Source: Armigeres subalbatus (taxonomy: Eukaryota > Arthropoda > Insecta > Diptera > Culicidae). From it: a stretch of 64,000 nt of DNA. The notes under the pieces were generated by a model that saw only the letters and a list, made by a program, of their open reading frames with translations, had not been told where the DNA came from and made no database searches. The position numbers were made by a program, and so were the translations under genes. This document shows, piece by piece, positions 1-12,028 of this stretch; within the stretch, counting starts at the first letter, position 1, and the number at the start of each line of letters is the position of its first letter. The DNA lies in NCBI RefSeq assembly GCF_024139115.2, contig NC_085141.1, positions 219,765,783 to 219,829,782 of the forward strand, read 5' to 3'.

Positions 1-968
1 ATCAATACGGTATTTTTTGATATTTCATAATTAAGAATGCAAACCGAGCACTCGGTAAATGGTTCAACTTTTTACTGAGCAGACTGCCGAGAGCTCAGCT
101 GTTGAGAAATCGGTAATTCGTTTACCGAGCCCGTTAAATTAAATTAAGTGGTTGATTTCGCAAATTAAATTTTTAAACTCTCCTTGAATTCAACCCTGTA
201 TTAGCGTGCAAATGAGGAAACATGGAAACGTCAAGATATATTATCTTGCTGCAGTCCGAACACCTCGTAATAATTGGATACCCTCTCACTTAACAAAGTC
301 ATAAATAGCCCAATCTGAATAGGCTATAAGGTGCTGTTTTGACCTTTCTTATGTGATTTTTTCAATACACACTCTACTCTGTCAACACAGTCACTTTGAT
401 ATATGTAAATATAACAGAGAAATTATGGATGTGCTTCTTCGCAAAGAGTCCTACATGCTGCTTTTAGCACATAAGCTTAAAAACAGAACTTTCAGCGTTA
501 TATTAATTATTATTCAAACATCTTTCAACGTTTTGTATTGGCTAACTCCTATCCATCATCAATCGCTGAAATTATTTTTAGGCAACAATTTCTCGACCTG
601 CATGCAGCAGCATCCACTGCTAATCGTTTTATAGCAACCGTCGACAGAAATATTGCTTCTAAATGGCTTGTTTTATTACACTATCTGCTAGCATCCACGG
701 CATACAAAAACAAGGCACTATCGACACGTACGTAAACATCAATTTTTACTGTACACAATTGACGTCACTGCTATCGCTGCTCGGGACGAAGCAAACCAGC
801 GCTCTACGATTTAGATTGGCCTTCTTTTGCACTCGTTCATATTGCGATAGCAATCACGTCACTTTTGAAATGTCATTTTCTTTACGAGCCTACCTTGATT
901 CTGTATACCGTGCTAGCATCTATACAAACCTCAAATCAGAGACCAGCTCGCATGCAAGCTGGCCGCCG
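1..968. other. Upstream flank, no gene recognised
   Basis: I see no convincing coding region here. The first 130 bases are rich in CCGAG, CTCGG and CTGAGC words and resemble in style the repeat near 26730-26960, so this may be the end of a shared DNA element. The rest is AT-rich with short spurious reading frames only. Homology to the copia-like element begins at about 969. Confidence 0.5.
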
Positions 969-2288
969 AGGTTTTCACTTTGTAGACCCATTTTGATCGT
1001 AAGGCCTTCCGTCCCTTAGGTAGTTTCGTCAACTCCCACGTGCAATTTTTCTGTAACGCATTATAATCTAATTGCATGACCTCCTTCCACAGATTGCTGT
1101 TGTTACCAAAAGTTGCTTCTTGAAACATGTTCGGGTCAACGTAGACCACTGGATTGGGATCCCACATTGAGTTTGGTTCTGGAAACTGTGGAAGATTTTT
1201 ATCCACGGTACTGCAGTTCATAATGAAATTACGATACTTGCCTGGGGTTACGCGCTCCCTCTCACTGCGCCTTACCAACTTACGTGAGTCCTCTGATTGT
1301 GGAGGGAGCGCAAAAGGCTGTTACTCTTCCAAATATAACATCTCGGCTAATGATGATATTTTTCGCTTTTGGACTGTACACTCGATATGCTTTCGAACTG
1401 CTGCTATAGCCCATAAAAATACCAGGCTCAGACTTTGCATCCCACTTCTGTCTCTTCTCTTTAGGGATGTGGAACATGACTTTTACTCCAAACACACGGA
1501 GATGCGCAAGATCTGGTTTTCTTCCGGTAAAAGCTTTCTCAGGTGTCACAGGTAATCCCTTGTTTGGCGATCGATTGATCACATACGATGCCGTTGCAAC
1601 AGCTTTAACCCAATAGGTCTTCTTTAATTTCGCAACAATGGTCCGGTTCATACGCTCCGCTAATCCATTTTGTTCCGGGTTTTATGGAACGGATGTCTCG
1701 TGATGAATACCGGACTGACGAAGGAATTGCTTCATTTGACAATTCACATATTCCTTGCCATTGTCTGATCGGAGACGTTTGATTTTCTCACCTGTGTGGT
1801 TCTCAGCAAAAATTTTGAAATCTTGAAATGCTTCTAATACTTCTGTTTTTGATTTCAGAAAATACACAAAGGTTTTGCTACTTGCATCATCAATAAACGT
1901 TAAAAAATAGCGATTTCTTCCAATTGATGCTGTTTCCATAGGTCCACATAAATCAGTGTGAACTAACTCCAATACACGATCTGCACGTCGGCCTTTCGAA
2001 TGAAACGGTTGCCGCCGATGCTTGCCTTGTATACAGGGTACACACTTCATTGAATCAACAACCTTGAACTCGAATCCACTCGCCATACCAATAAGTCGCT
2101 TCATGCATCCAACCGACATATGGCATAACCTCCGGTGCCAGAGCTCAAAATTTCTACTTTCCGTCTTACAGGTCATGTTTGCAGATGGACGGTTAACTTT
2201 CATCAACTTGTATAAACCTCCAGATTCTTGTCCAACAGCAACGACTTCGTTTGTTGAACTAACCACTTTACACGCTTCCTTCGTGAAC
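969..2288 (-). pseudogene. copia-like integrase and start of reverse transcriptase (broken)
   Basis: On the minus strand the frame runs from 2288 downwards. A gag-pre-integrase zinc-finger region (LWHRRLCHMS, then C-V-P-C) is followed by the integrase core with HTDLCGP (first Asp) and RSDNGKEY (second Asp). The third catalytic region (NPEQNGLAER) follows directly after an in-frame TAA stop near 1680. A second block (1280-1651) covers the integrase C-terminal part. After a frameshift near 1280 the last block (969-1278) ends in TWELTKLPKGRKALRSKW, the conserved entry to copia RT, and is then cut off. Known family function: integration and reverse transcription of the element. The broken frame and truncation mean no active enzyme. 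Confidence 0.88.
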
Positions 2289-2300
2289 ATTACGCTATAA
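2289..2300. repeat. Target-site duplication of SINE-A1 (left copy)
   Basis: ATTACGCTATAA lies just left of the SINE head. The matching right copy is split: ATTACGCTA at 6479-6487 and TAA at 12026-12028, because an LTR element inserted inside it and duplicated CGCTA. Confidence 0.85.
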
Positions 2301-3004
2301 TCATGGGTTCGATTCCCAGCCCCTCCACCAAACCTTCGTCAGTCGCCGGATCCGCAGCCCATACGGTGGCGTTTGGGGTACGCGCCTTACCGTGACGGCT
2401 GCCTGATGACGACTGACAACTTGTTCTTCTCGGAGGCATTCCTCCAACGTTACCCGGATTAAATGGCAACCGAACAAAGCAACGATCATTGGATACACGA
2501 CATGGACAAACGGACACAATGGACTCACGACAAAAATGAACTGGCAACGACAACAATAACGAATAATGCACTGGTGTAAATAAAATATGGAAATTCATAA
2601 GTTATGCCTTATGAAACACCAAAAGTTCATTTCATAATCGTTTCATAAGGTCCCTATGAAATTCATAATCAGTAGTATAAATTACATACATGTGCCTTAT
2701 GAATAAAAATGTCTTTCCTTATGAATAGAAATCATAAGGTAATCTTATGTTATTTCATGTGTTCATTCCTGGTTCACTGCGAGGAAAATGTCAACGTCAT
2801 TGTTTTCTTTTTGCAACACGGTTGACCACATGTTTTATAATTTAGCTTATTCACAAAAAAACTAATGCAGTGCCCAGGTTCCGGATGATCTTCTGTTATC
2901 ACATGGAGGTGAGTAATAATTGATTCAAAAATGCTGGGATAGAATTCAGAAGAGATTTGCTTGTTGTTCCAATTATGCTACGATGTTCGACTTCCGCTCC
3001 AGTA

Positions 3005-4167
3005 CACAGAAAGAAAAATCATTAATAAAATCAAAAAATCCATTGGTTAAAATAAAAAGTTTCGTTGGTTCTTTTTCGTAGAGAGTTACGTATGTTTGAA
3101 ATAAAAGTACAGCAACTTTTGCGTCAGCAATGTTTCAAAAGTGGCATGCAACTCAGAAATTAAAAGTTTGAACTTTCAAAATAAAACTGTACAACTGTCA
3201 GATTCGAATAAGAAAAAGTGGTATATTTTCATTTGGAAATCGACTTTTTCTCAGCCTCAAAACGATCCTCCCAAACCATTTTTGTTCATCTTCTTTTAAA
3301 ATTTTATTTAATCGTAATTGTTTTAGTTTATTCTCATTCTATTTTTTATTGTGAGTATTTGTTGTTAAGTTGGCCTGGTTTGCAGGACATGGATAGATGA
3401 ATAGGGTTGTTTTGTCGTCGATCTTTTAGCCACTGGAGAAGACATCCGTCGAGATGCGCTTCCCTCTGCTTGTTTTTTGAATTTACCTATCGAGAAATAG
3501 AAACCATAAATGAAAAAATGTTCTCACTCGTGAGCTAAATATTCACCATCGTTCAAAACATGGTCCAGCAATTACCTTGTGATGTTTTATTGTGACGCCC
3601 ATCTGCTACTTCTTGGACTGATTGGCGAACTCCGGGTTTCCAATCGTTCGATTCCGAACAAAAACCGTCCGGTTTTTGAAGCTATTAGACGTCCCGCAAT
3701 CTGCCTGGAAAAAGCCTCATGTGCTCGTAAAAACGCATTATCTTTACTGATGGGGGTTGCGACTTACCTCATGCATCAGAACCTAATCCACCGCTTCGGG
3801 TATATTCTCGGGTATATCTATCTAGCTGAAGGTTTCATTTTCACTTAAAACTATTTATCTAAATATATTAAAAAAAAAAGTATAAGCACCGAAGAGATTG
3901 TTTTGGTAAACTTCTGCTCTACCGTTTTCGTCAACGAGTTTGACACATTGAGCGGTACAAATTTTTTGTGGGTGAATTGACAGTTCTAAAGTTTTATTTT
4001 TGAAAGGATGAACTTTTGAATATAATCTATATTAAGGTGAATAATACTTTGAAATCCAATAAAAGACATTTACTTCAAACAATTTTACTTTCATTTCAAA
4101 GAAAACAAAACAGTTTTCAGAATAAATGTTCAAAATTTTTAATAAAACCATTTTTGTTTTTTGTGTG
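3005..4167 (+). mobile_element. TA-flanked foldback-type element, copy 1
   Basis: The 1163-bp unit is bounded by TA on both sides (3003-3004 and 4168-4169) and starts CACAGAAAG, ending TTTGTGTG. The outer roughly 200 bases at each end are imperfect inverted repeats of each other: for example the CAAAATAAAACTGTACAACTG stretch near 3177 pairs with the segment near 3982-4010. A second copy in inverse orientation is at 13278-14460 and has about 20 extra bases in the middle. TA duplication suggests mobilisation by a Tc1/mariner-type transposase. No transposase is encoded. Confidence 0.8.
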
Positions 4168-5392
4168 TACATACTGTATGCATCGGTGGTATCGTAATAT
4201 AAAAAATGATCAAGTTTTCAATAACTTTTCAGCAGATCCGGTGTTTTCTGGTCCTTCCAGCTGATCCAATGGATGCGGCAAAGGCTCAATGTTAGGGGCC
4301 ATAGATGAGAAGCTGCTGTACTGTTGCTGTCTGTCCCATTAAATTTCGTTATAACGTTATAGCGGTATACCGACGCCGATAACATCTTGGATAACATATG
4401 TTATGCACAATGTCAGCTTACTCGGCACCAAGTTAGCCCACAAACCAGCTTACTATTTATCCTGCCACACTAAAATTGCTCTGAAAAATGTCATCGGTAG
4501 CATCAACAAAGTATGAGTTTCCTGAAACGGATATGTGTCCCCTAGACTGTGAATCCACAAGAAAATGACATGTTGGATGCAGTAATGCTAGTTGCAAGCA
4601 GCCATGGACCAAGTTCGGTATGTTTGTTGCAAGGCTATATCACTCGGGAACAAGGTGAGTTCGGTATTAAATTCAATATTGCCGAATGCAACTTAATATA
4701 CGCTTTCATACTTCTACAGAAAACAACCCAGAAATGGAGAAGATCATCGTAAGATTTTGCCCTGAAAAAATAAATCCCGCGATGGGTGGAGAAAATCATT
4801 TAAAGATCAACTCAGATCGGTCGAAGTTTCATTGACGTCAAAGGATACAAGGATCGGTTCTTTAGATATCTTGTCTCAGCACCCCTGTTCAGGAGAGGGT
4901 TCTTTTACTGATGCTGCGTTGCTGCATTGCGGCCAAATTGAAGTCAATCTCACGTGAACGGGCCAGTATGGTAAGTTTGTGTACTTACTTTTTTCGTTTT
5001 TTACTAGCCATACATTTGAAATACTTAACCACATTAGTTTTTCTAATAATGTGTGTAAATAGTTTACAGTTCATAAGATATTTTTTCTTGGTATTGCAGA
5101 ATCTTGAACATCGTATTAGCGAGGAAAACCGGGTCTCTCGAAAGCGAGTTCGAAAGGTTCTGATGCAGGCATGGTCCCCAGCAAAAGGTTCCGATGCAGG
5201 CATGGTGCCGAGCAAGGTGCAATCTCAAAACCTTTCTGTGGTGACGTGAATAGTATAATGAACGACTGCGACTGAGCCAACGTTATAAAGTCTCACGAAT
5301 CTCGACTGCTGAGAATATAATATGATATACGAGATGTTGCGGTTGGTTAGCTCCCGGAAATAATTAGGCCTACACTACGAACCGACTTAAGC

Positions 5393-5535
5393 CAGGGCCG
5401 GATTTAGCGAGAAGGGAGCCCCGGGGCCGACAGTATGTGGGGGCCCAAAATGTACAAAAAAGGTTGGTTTTGGTGCATAATATTTGTGGGGGCCCGGGGC
5501 CACGCCCCCCCCCCCTCCCTCTAAATCCGGCCCTG
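5393..5535. mobile_element. hAT-type MITE, 143 bp
   Basis: Terminal inverted repeats start CAGGGCCGGATTTAG and close with CTAAATCCGGCCCTG. The element is flanked by a perfect 8-bp duplication ACTTAAGC at 5385-5392 and 5536-5543. The 8-bp duplication and CAGGG ends fit the hAT superfamily. The middle is GC-rich with runs of G and C. Confidence 0.9.
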
Positions 5536-6487
5536 ACTTAAGCATTTATCTTGGAATACATATGTAGATCGTCAGAGTGAACTATGAGCCGTTTTGCAAT
5601 GCAAGTACGGAGCGAAGTTTAGTATTGTCGTAGCAAGCACATTAGTATACGACCAGGTCAGAAAGTTTCTTTCCATAAACGTAAAATTATAATGTGGATT
5701 AAAGCGGAGGTAGAGTTAAATCATGCAACAATTTTCTTAGGAGATACAGCCTTCAGTAAACGGCAGATAAACATACGACGGTCATCGTTGCCGGCCCTTA
5801 GCATTATCACCATCAGTCGCTTCGCGATGAGCGCAACAGTTCGGTCATCTTTATTATCAGCACCGAGTGTAGCATCAGCATGCCAAAACTGTATTGGCAT
5901 TGTAGTGCCCAAGAACCATCTTTTTAGCAAAATTAAGTTTTTATTAAGTCCGAAAATGCAAATAATTTAAAAAAATGATGTTATCAAAAATTAAATTGTA
6001 TAAAGGACCTAACTATCTGTATTTTCAAAATAATATTTGATGATAATAAATCGAAGGAAGTAAATATAATAGGACTTTTTTAATGCATTAAAACAACTTG
6101 ATTTTATTTTCACTGGATAAAAATATATATTGATATCGTAAGAATTTCATTGAATAAACTTATGAAATTTCATAAGGTTGCTTAATGAAACTGGTAAGGT
6201 AAACATAAGATAAACATATATGTTTATTATGGAGCTGGTTCATCCAAAGTTCATGCTGGTTCATAAGGTTGCCTTATGTTTTTCAAAGCGATTCCTTGTG
6301 GATAATTTTCATAAGGCAAACTAATAAACTTCGGAAGGTATTTTACGTGAGTGTGGATATCTAAAAATAGATTCTGTGTGGATTCTGTACAGCAGTATAC
6401 CACAGTAGATCACGGCACAGTAGCGGTTAAGAACACAGAGTGCCTACCAAATAAATAAAGGAATAAAAAAAAAAAAAAATTACGCTA

Positions 6488-7114
6488 TGTCGTGACTGGT
6501 CCTAGTCACTGGCCGTTGCATCAACAACATAAATGTTGTTGATGTTCATCGACGCTCCGACTAGCCGAGTAGGGTGCCACCCACTACTCGGCATCGGAGC
6601 GGATGCTCGCTGCTACCTCCGATGAGACATTCCGATATTGGCAGAGGGCGGTGCCACCCGCTTACTCACCATCGGAAACTCCTTCGGATCCACTCCTGTG
6701 GATCCTGGGATGGTCCGCCTTGACCCGTCGATGGTCCTACTGCGCGATGTGCTCCAACACATCGGCCAAAAATTCCAATCATTTGAACCATTTTACTCAT
6801 ATCTATGGACATATGAGACATGGTTCGTTAGTGATGAGTTAACACTCCATTCGTGCCATTCATACCCTGTTGCCATATTTTACCATTAATGCCTTCAAGT
6901 TCATTAGGTGCAATATAATTGCCTACTTTTTGGCGAATTATCAGTAATACGCATCGAGCTTTCATAACTTGGTTACATCGCATGTTCAAGAATTTGTGAT
7001 ACACGCAGATTTATAACAAGTGCTTGTATGTATTTTTTTTGTCAGTACATTTAAATAATATTTTTTTAAACTTTAATTTCTTATTTTTTTAATAACCTCA
7101 TTGCTATCACTACA
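6488..7114 (-). repeat. Left LTR of the satellite-bodied element
   Basis: Starts TGTCGTGACTGG and ends TCACTACA on the + strand. Near its start are two small hairpins (GTGACTGGTCCTAGTCAC; CAACAACAT/ATGTTGTTG). It matches 11382-12020 along its full length but lacks an 11-bp stretch present there near 11570. Confidence 0.88.
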
Positions 7115-7544
7115 ATCCCGCTCACCTCTACTCTCTAAGATGTGGCAGTGTTGTTTAATTTACATTTGAATATTATTTTTAGGCTAGTTTTTTTTTTTGC
7201 ATTTTCACATGCAAGATTGCCGGATATTCACTAGACCGAGTCAAGTATTCTATACGTATATACTCACAATTCACAATACATTTCAAAGGAATTAATATTT
7301 AATCAAAATTTCATCCATGTGAAATAACATTAAACATAAATCCAGTCCAAATGCATTACAAATTCACATGCTATACCCGAGCAGAGAAAAATAGCTCAAT
7401 AATATCAAATCTTGATAAGATAGCAAAATATGCTGTTTACGGCTTCTGCCCGGGTACACATCCATCTATCCAATGCGCTTGCGGTCGAACTCTTGTGTTT
7501 CCAGGATCTCCAGGTTCCATTAGCAGTTCATTTCCAAATTGAAT

Positions 7545-10500
7545 ATCCAATATTATACAACTAATCCAATAAAAACAGTTCAAAGCTAAATCTAATACTA
7601 ATCCAATCTCATTCCAACCCAAACCAAAATTCAGTCCAAATCCAAGCCAAATACATTCCTAATCCAATTCAAATCCATTCCAAACCAAATTCAATCTAAT
7701 CCATTTCAAATCCAATTAAAATCATATCCAAATCTAATCTAAATCCAATCCAAATCCCAATCATATGCAATAAAAAAATTCAATCCAAATCCAATACAAA
7801 TCCAATCCAAACCCTATTCACCTTCAATCAAAATCCAATCCAATCGATAATTCATTCCAATCCAAATCCAATCTAAATCTAATCCCAATTCAATCCAAAT
7901 TCAATCAAAAGTTAATCCAAATCCAATCAAATCCAATCCAAATCCAAATCCTAATCACTTCCAATTAAAATCCAATCCAATCCAAAACAAAAATTCAATC
8001 CATTGGATTAATTGGATTTAGATTGTGTTGAATATCTAAATCCAATTAAATTGCAATCCAATTCCAAATCAAATCCAATCCAAATCCAGTCAAATCCACT
8101 AAACATCTGTTCCAAACTCGATCCTTCTTCTTCTTCTTATTGGCATTACATCCCCACAGCAGCTTAGTATTCATTAAGCATTTCCACAGTTATCAACTGC
8201 GAGGTTTCTAAGCCAAGTTACCATTTTTGCATTCGTATATCATGAGGCTAACACGATGATACTTTTATGCCCAGGGACCGGCAACGGGAATCGAGCCCAG
8301 CCATCCTCAGCATGGTCTTGCTTTGTAGCCGTGCGTCTTATCACACGGCTAAGGAGGGCCCCTCAATCTAATCTAAACCTAATCAAAATGCAATCTAAAT
8401 CAAATTCAAATCCAATCCAACTCCAATCTAAAACCAATCCAAATACAATCCAAATTCAATCTAAATCCAATCCGATTTCAATGCAAATACGATCCAAATC
8501 CTATTCAAATCTAGTACAACCTCAATCCGAATCCAATCCAAATCCAATAGGAATTCAATCCAAATTTAATCTAAATCCAATCCAAATCCAATCAAAATCC
8601 AATTCAAATTCAGTCCAAATCCCAATTCAAATTCAGTCCAAATCCAATCCAAATCAAATCTATTTAAAGTCTTTTCCAAATTTTAAACCAAATCCAATCC
8701 AAAAACAAATACAACCCATATTCAACTCAATCTGAATCCAATTAAATTGCAATCCAAATTCAATTCGATTCCCATCTAAATCCAATTCGAATCAAACACA
8801 ACTACAATCCAAATCCATTCCTAATACAAATCTCATTAAAATATATTCCAAATTCAATCTAATCTAAATCCAATTCAAAAGCAATTCAATTCCATTTTGA
8901 ATACAATCCAGTCAAAATCCAATCCAAATCTAATCCAATCCAATCCGAATCAAATCGGAATTCAATGTCAATCCAATCAATCTAAATATAATCCTAATTC
9001 AATGCACATCCAATTGAAATCCAAATCTAGTCCAAATTTAATCCAAGTCCAATATGATTTGATTGAAAATACAAACTAAGTCCAATCCAAATAAAAATCC
9101 TATTCAGATCTATTTTAAATTCAATCCAATCCAAATGCAATCCAAATCCAACTCAAATCAATCCAACTCCAATCCAATTTTGATCTAAATCCAATCTAAA
9201 TCCAATTCGATTTCAATGCAAATACATTTCAAATCCATTCCAAATACAAATTCAATCCACAATCGATCCAATCGAATTGATTTCCAGATACAATCCAAAA
9301 TAAATCTAATTGAAATCCAATCTAAATATAATCCAAACACAATCCAGATCCAATCCAAATCTAATGCCAACAGTGCAAATCCAATCCAAATCCTGTTCAA
9401 TCCTAATCCAATCCAAACACGATCAAAATCTATTCCAAACTCAATCCAATCTAAACCTGATCAAAATGCAATCAAAATCCATTTCATATTCAAACCAACT
9501 CCAATCCCAATGCAATCCAAATCCCATTCATATCCAATTAAACTCCAATCTAAATCCAATCTAAATCATATCCAAATGCAATCTAAATTCAATCCAAATC
9601 CAATCCGATTTCAATGCAAATACAATCCAAATCTAATTCAAATCTGTTCCAAATTCAATCTTATCTAAATCCAATTTAAATCCAATCCAGATCCAAATTA
9701 AATCTAGTCCAAATCGAATCCAAATCTAATCGAATGAAAATCCAATCCGATTTCGATGCACATGCAATTCAAATACAAATCCAATTCAAATCTACTTCAA
9801 ACTCAATCCAATCTGAATCAATTTCAAATCCAATCCAAATGCAATCCAGATCCAACCTAATTCCAATCCGATTTCAATGCTAATACAATCCAGATACAAA
9901 TCAAATTCAAATCTATTCCTAATTCAATCGAATCTAAGTGCAATCTAATACCAATTCAACTCCAATCTAAATTCAATCTAAATCCAATCCAAATGCAATT
10001 CAAATCCAATCCAACTCAAATCCAAATTCAATCCAGATCCATTCAAATCGAATCCAAATCTAATCAAAATCCATTTAATCGAATCCAAATCTAATAGAAT
10101 GAAAATGCAATCTGATTTCAATGCACCTACAATTCAAATGCAAGTTCAATTCAAATCTATTTAAATTCAATCCAATCTGAATCCCATCCAAATCCAATCC
10201 AACTCCAATTGAAATGCAATCCAAATCCAATCTAATTCTAATCCGATTTCAATGCTAATACAATCCAAAAACTATCCAGATACAAATTAAATTCAAATCT
10301 ATTCCAAATTCAATCCACATGCAAACTAAATCCAATTCAACTCCAATCTAAATTCAATCTAAATCCAATCCAAATGCAGTTCAAATCCAATCCAACTCCA
10401 ATCCAAAGCCAATCCAGATCCAAATTAAATCCAGTCCATATCCAATTCAAATCGAATCCAAATCTAATCTAATGAAAATCCAATCCGATTTCAATGCACA

Positions 10501-10790
10501 TACAATTCAAATACAAATCCAATTCAAATCTATTTCAAATTCAATCTAATCTGAATCCAATCCAAGTCCAATTCAAATGCAATCCAAATCCAATCTGATT
10601 CTAATCCGATTTCAATGCAAATACAATTCAGATACAAATCAAATTCAAATCTATTCAAAATTCAATCCAATCTAAATGCAATCCATATCCAATTCAACTC
10701 CAATCTAAATTCGATCCAAATGCAGTACAAATTCAATCTAAATTCAATCCGATTTCAATGCAAATACAATCCAAATCCAAACCAAGTCCA
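7545..10790. repeat. AATCC/AAATCC satellite array inside the LTR element
   Basis: About 3.2 kb made of AATCC and AAATCC words, mostly alternating to give an 11-base pattern such as TCCAATCCAAA, with drifting variants. One SINE-B copy (8122-8362) interrupts it. Because the words contain few stops in some frames, long low-complexity reading frames rich in S, N, Q, I, K appear; these are not genes. Confidence 0.9.
8122..8362 (-). mobile_element. SINE-B copy 1, internally deleted
   Basis: On the minus strand it starts with the GGGCCCTCCTTAGCCGTG tRNA-like head, has a degraded B-box, and ends in a (GAA)n tail seen on + as TTCTTCTTCTTC. Compared with the complete copies at 44158 and 47047 it lacks a piece after the B-box region and another near the 3' end. 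It lies within the satellite array. Confidence 0.8.
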
Positions 10791-11104
10791 ATTCCAATTT
10801 AATTTATCTGAAGCCAAAGTCCTATTCCACATGTATTTGATATCTAACAAAGTTATTCAATTCGTTTGTAAGTCGCATCTAATTAAAATGTTTTCGATTT
10901 CCAACTCAAATAGCAGTATAATTTCCAAAAGAATATAAAAACCGAACAAATACTCGATTTGAAATCCGAACATATGTCTCCATGTATCCAAACCTTTGCC
11001 TGTTTTCAATCAGGACCATATTCAAAAATCTAATTCTCAACCATTTTGGAATCCAATTCTAAATCTAATTGAATTCGAATTGTCTCAGTCTACTTCCACC
11101 GTTT

Positions 11105-11356
11105 TTTAGCACTCCGTCCTTCTTCACCGGAGAGCCATCTTTGTTTTTTTTTTACCTCCATTTCCTTTTTTTTCGACACACCGTCTGTCTCCGGTGGGCC
11201 TTCTTTACTCTTTGACTTCCGTCTTCCACCACCGGAGTCTTATTATTTTTTCCTGACTCCCCGTCTATTTCCACCGGAGAGCCATCAGACCTCCGTCCAA
11301 CTCAACCGGAGTCTTTTCTTTTTCTCGACTCTCCGTCTATCTCCACCGGAGAGCCT
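11105..11356. repeat. CCGGAG-containing pyrimidine-rich tandem repeat
   Basis: Five or six degenerate units built on YCCACCGGAGAGCC and CTCCGTCT, separated by T-rich spacers. It lies next to the presumed 5' LTR end of the satellite-bodied element (reading minus), the place where such elements often carry leader sequence. Confidence 0.65.
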
Positions 11357-11381
11357 ACCAATCCTACCCCTTTTGCGCCAT

Positions 11382-12020
11382 TGTCGTGACTGGTCCTAGT
11401 CACTGGCCGTTGCATCAACAACATAAATGTTGTTGATGTTCATCGACGCTCCGATTAGCCGAGTAGGGTGCCACCCACTACTCGGCATCGGAGCGGATGC
11501 TCGCTGCTACCTCCGATGAGACATTCCGATATTGGCAGAGGGCGGTGCCACCCGCTTACTCACCATCGGAATGTCATCGGGAACTCCTTCGGATCCACTC
11601 CTGTGGATCCTGGGATGGGCCGCCTTGACCCGTCGATGGTCCTGCTGCTTGATGTGCTCCAACACATCGGCCAAAAATTCAAATCATTTGAACCATTTTA
11701 CTCATATCTATGGACATATGAGACATGGTTCGTTAGTGATGAGTTAACACTCCATTCGTGCCATTCATACCCTGTTGCCATATTTTACCATTAATGCCTT
11801 CAAGTTCATTAGGTGCAATATAATTGCCTACTTTTTGGCGAATTATCAGTAATACGCATCGAGCTTTCATAACTTGGTTACATCGCATGTTCAAGAATTT
11901 GTGATACACGCAGATTTATAACAAGTGCTTGTATGTATTTTTTTTTGTCAGTACATTTAAATAATATTTTATTAAACTTTAATTTCTTATTTTTTTAATA
12001 ACCTCATTGCTATCACTACA
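11382..12020 (-). repeat. Right LTR of the satellite-bodied element
   Basis: Direct repeat of 6488-7114, TG...CA ends, followed by CGCTA, the second copy of the 5-bp target-site duplication. If the element reads on the minus strand this is its 5' LTR. Confidence 0.88.
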
Positions 12021-12028
12021 CGCTATAA

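Larger units (their letters stand above)
2569..6353. mobile_element. DNA element with CTTATGAA-rich subterminal repeats, nested in SINE-A1
   Basis: Its ends read CACTGGTGTAAA and, inverted, CACTCACGTAAAATA, a short imperfect terminal inverted repeat. The 200 bases inside each end are packed with TTCATAAGG/CCTTATGAA words in both orientations, seen at 2590-2760 and 6150-6330. Subterminal arrays of a short word are typical of hAT-like transposase binding regions, but the target-site duplication is not resolved. There is no transposase frame. The element hosts a TA-flanked element (3005-4167) and a hAT MITE (5393-5535). Confidence 0.6.
2301..6478 (+). mobile_element. SINE-A copy 1: tRNA-Val-derived SINE, 5'-truncated and interrupted
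   Basis: The left part (2301-2568) begins at the TCATGGGTTCGATTCCC B-box of the tRNA-like head and continues into the SINE body. The right part (6354-6478) carries the 3' body and an oligo(A) tail. Both match the uninterrupted copy at 39230-39661. A 3.8-kb DNA element separates the two parts. The 12-bp duplication ATTACGCTATAA and the A-rich tail indicate LINE-mediated insertion into the copia element between its protease and integrase regions. SINEs have no protein; RNA polymerase III transcribes the intact type. Confidence 0.85.
6488..12020 (-). mobile_element. Non-autonomous LTR retrotransposon with satellite-filled body
   Basis: Two direct repeats of 627 and 639 bp (6488-7114, 11382-12020) begin TG and end CA and bracket 4.27 kb. 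A 5-bp duplication CGCTA flanks the whole unit (6483-6487 and 12021-12025). Minus-strand orientation is favoured: after the right LTR, reading minus, comes TGGCGCAAAAGGGG, which resembles a primer binding site, and before the left LTR a purine-rich tract occupies about 7115-7136. No gag or pol frame is present; the body is mostly an AATCC/AAATCC satellite. It would need proteins from another element. The LTRs differ by about half a dozen substitutions plus an 11-bp and a 1-bp indel by eye. Confidence 0.85.

Noticed and set aside
353..1019. Overlapping + strand frames in the left flank
   Set aside because: AT-rich, mutually overlapping, no motif; the last one overlaps the minus-strand copia RT fragment.
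8256..9668. Frames rich in S, N, Q, I, K in the AATCC satellite
   Set aside because: Low-complexity translation of the satellite; overlapping frames on both strands are equally open.
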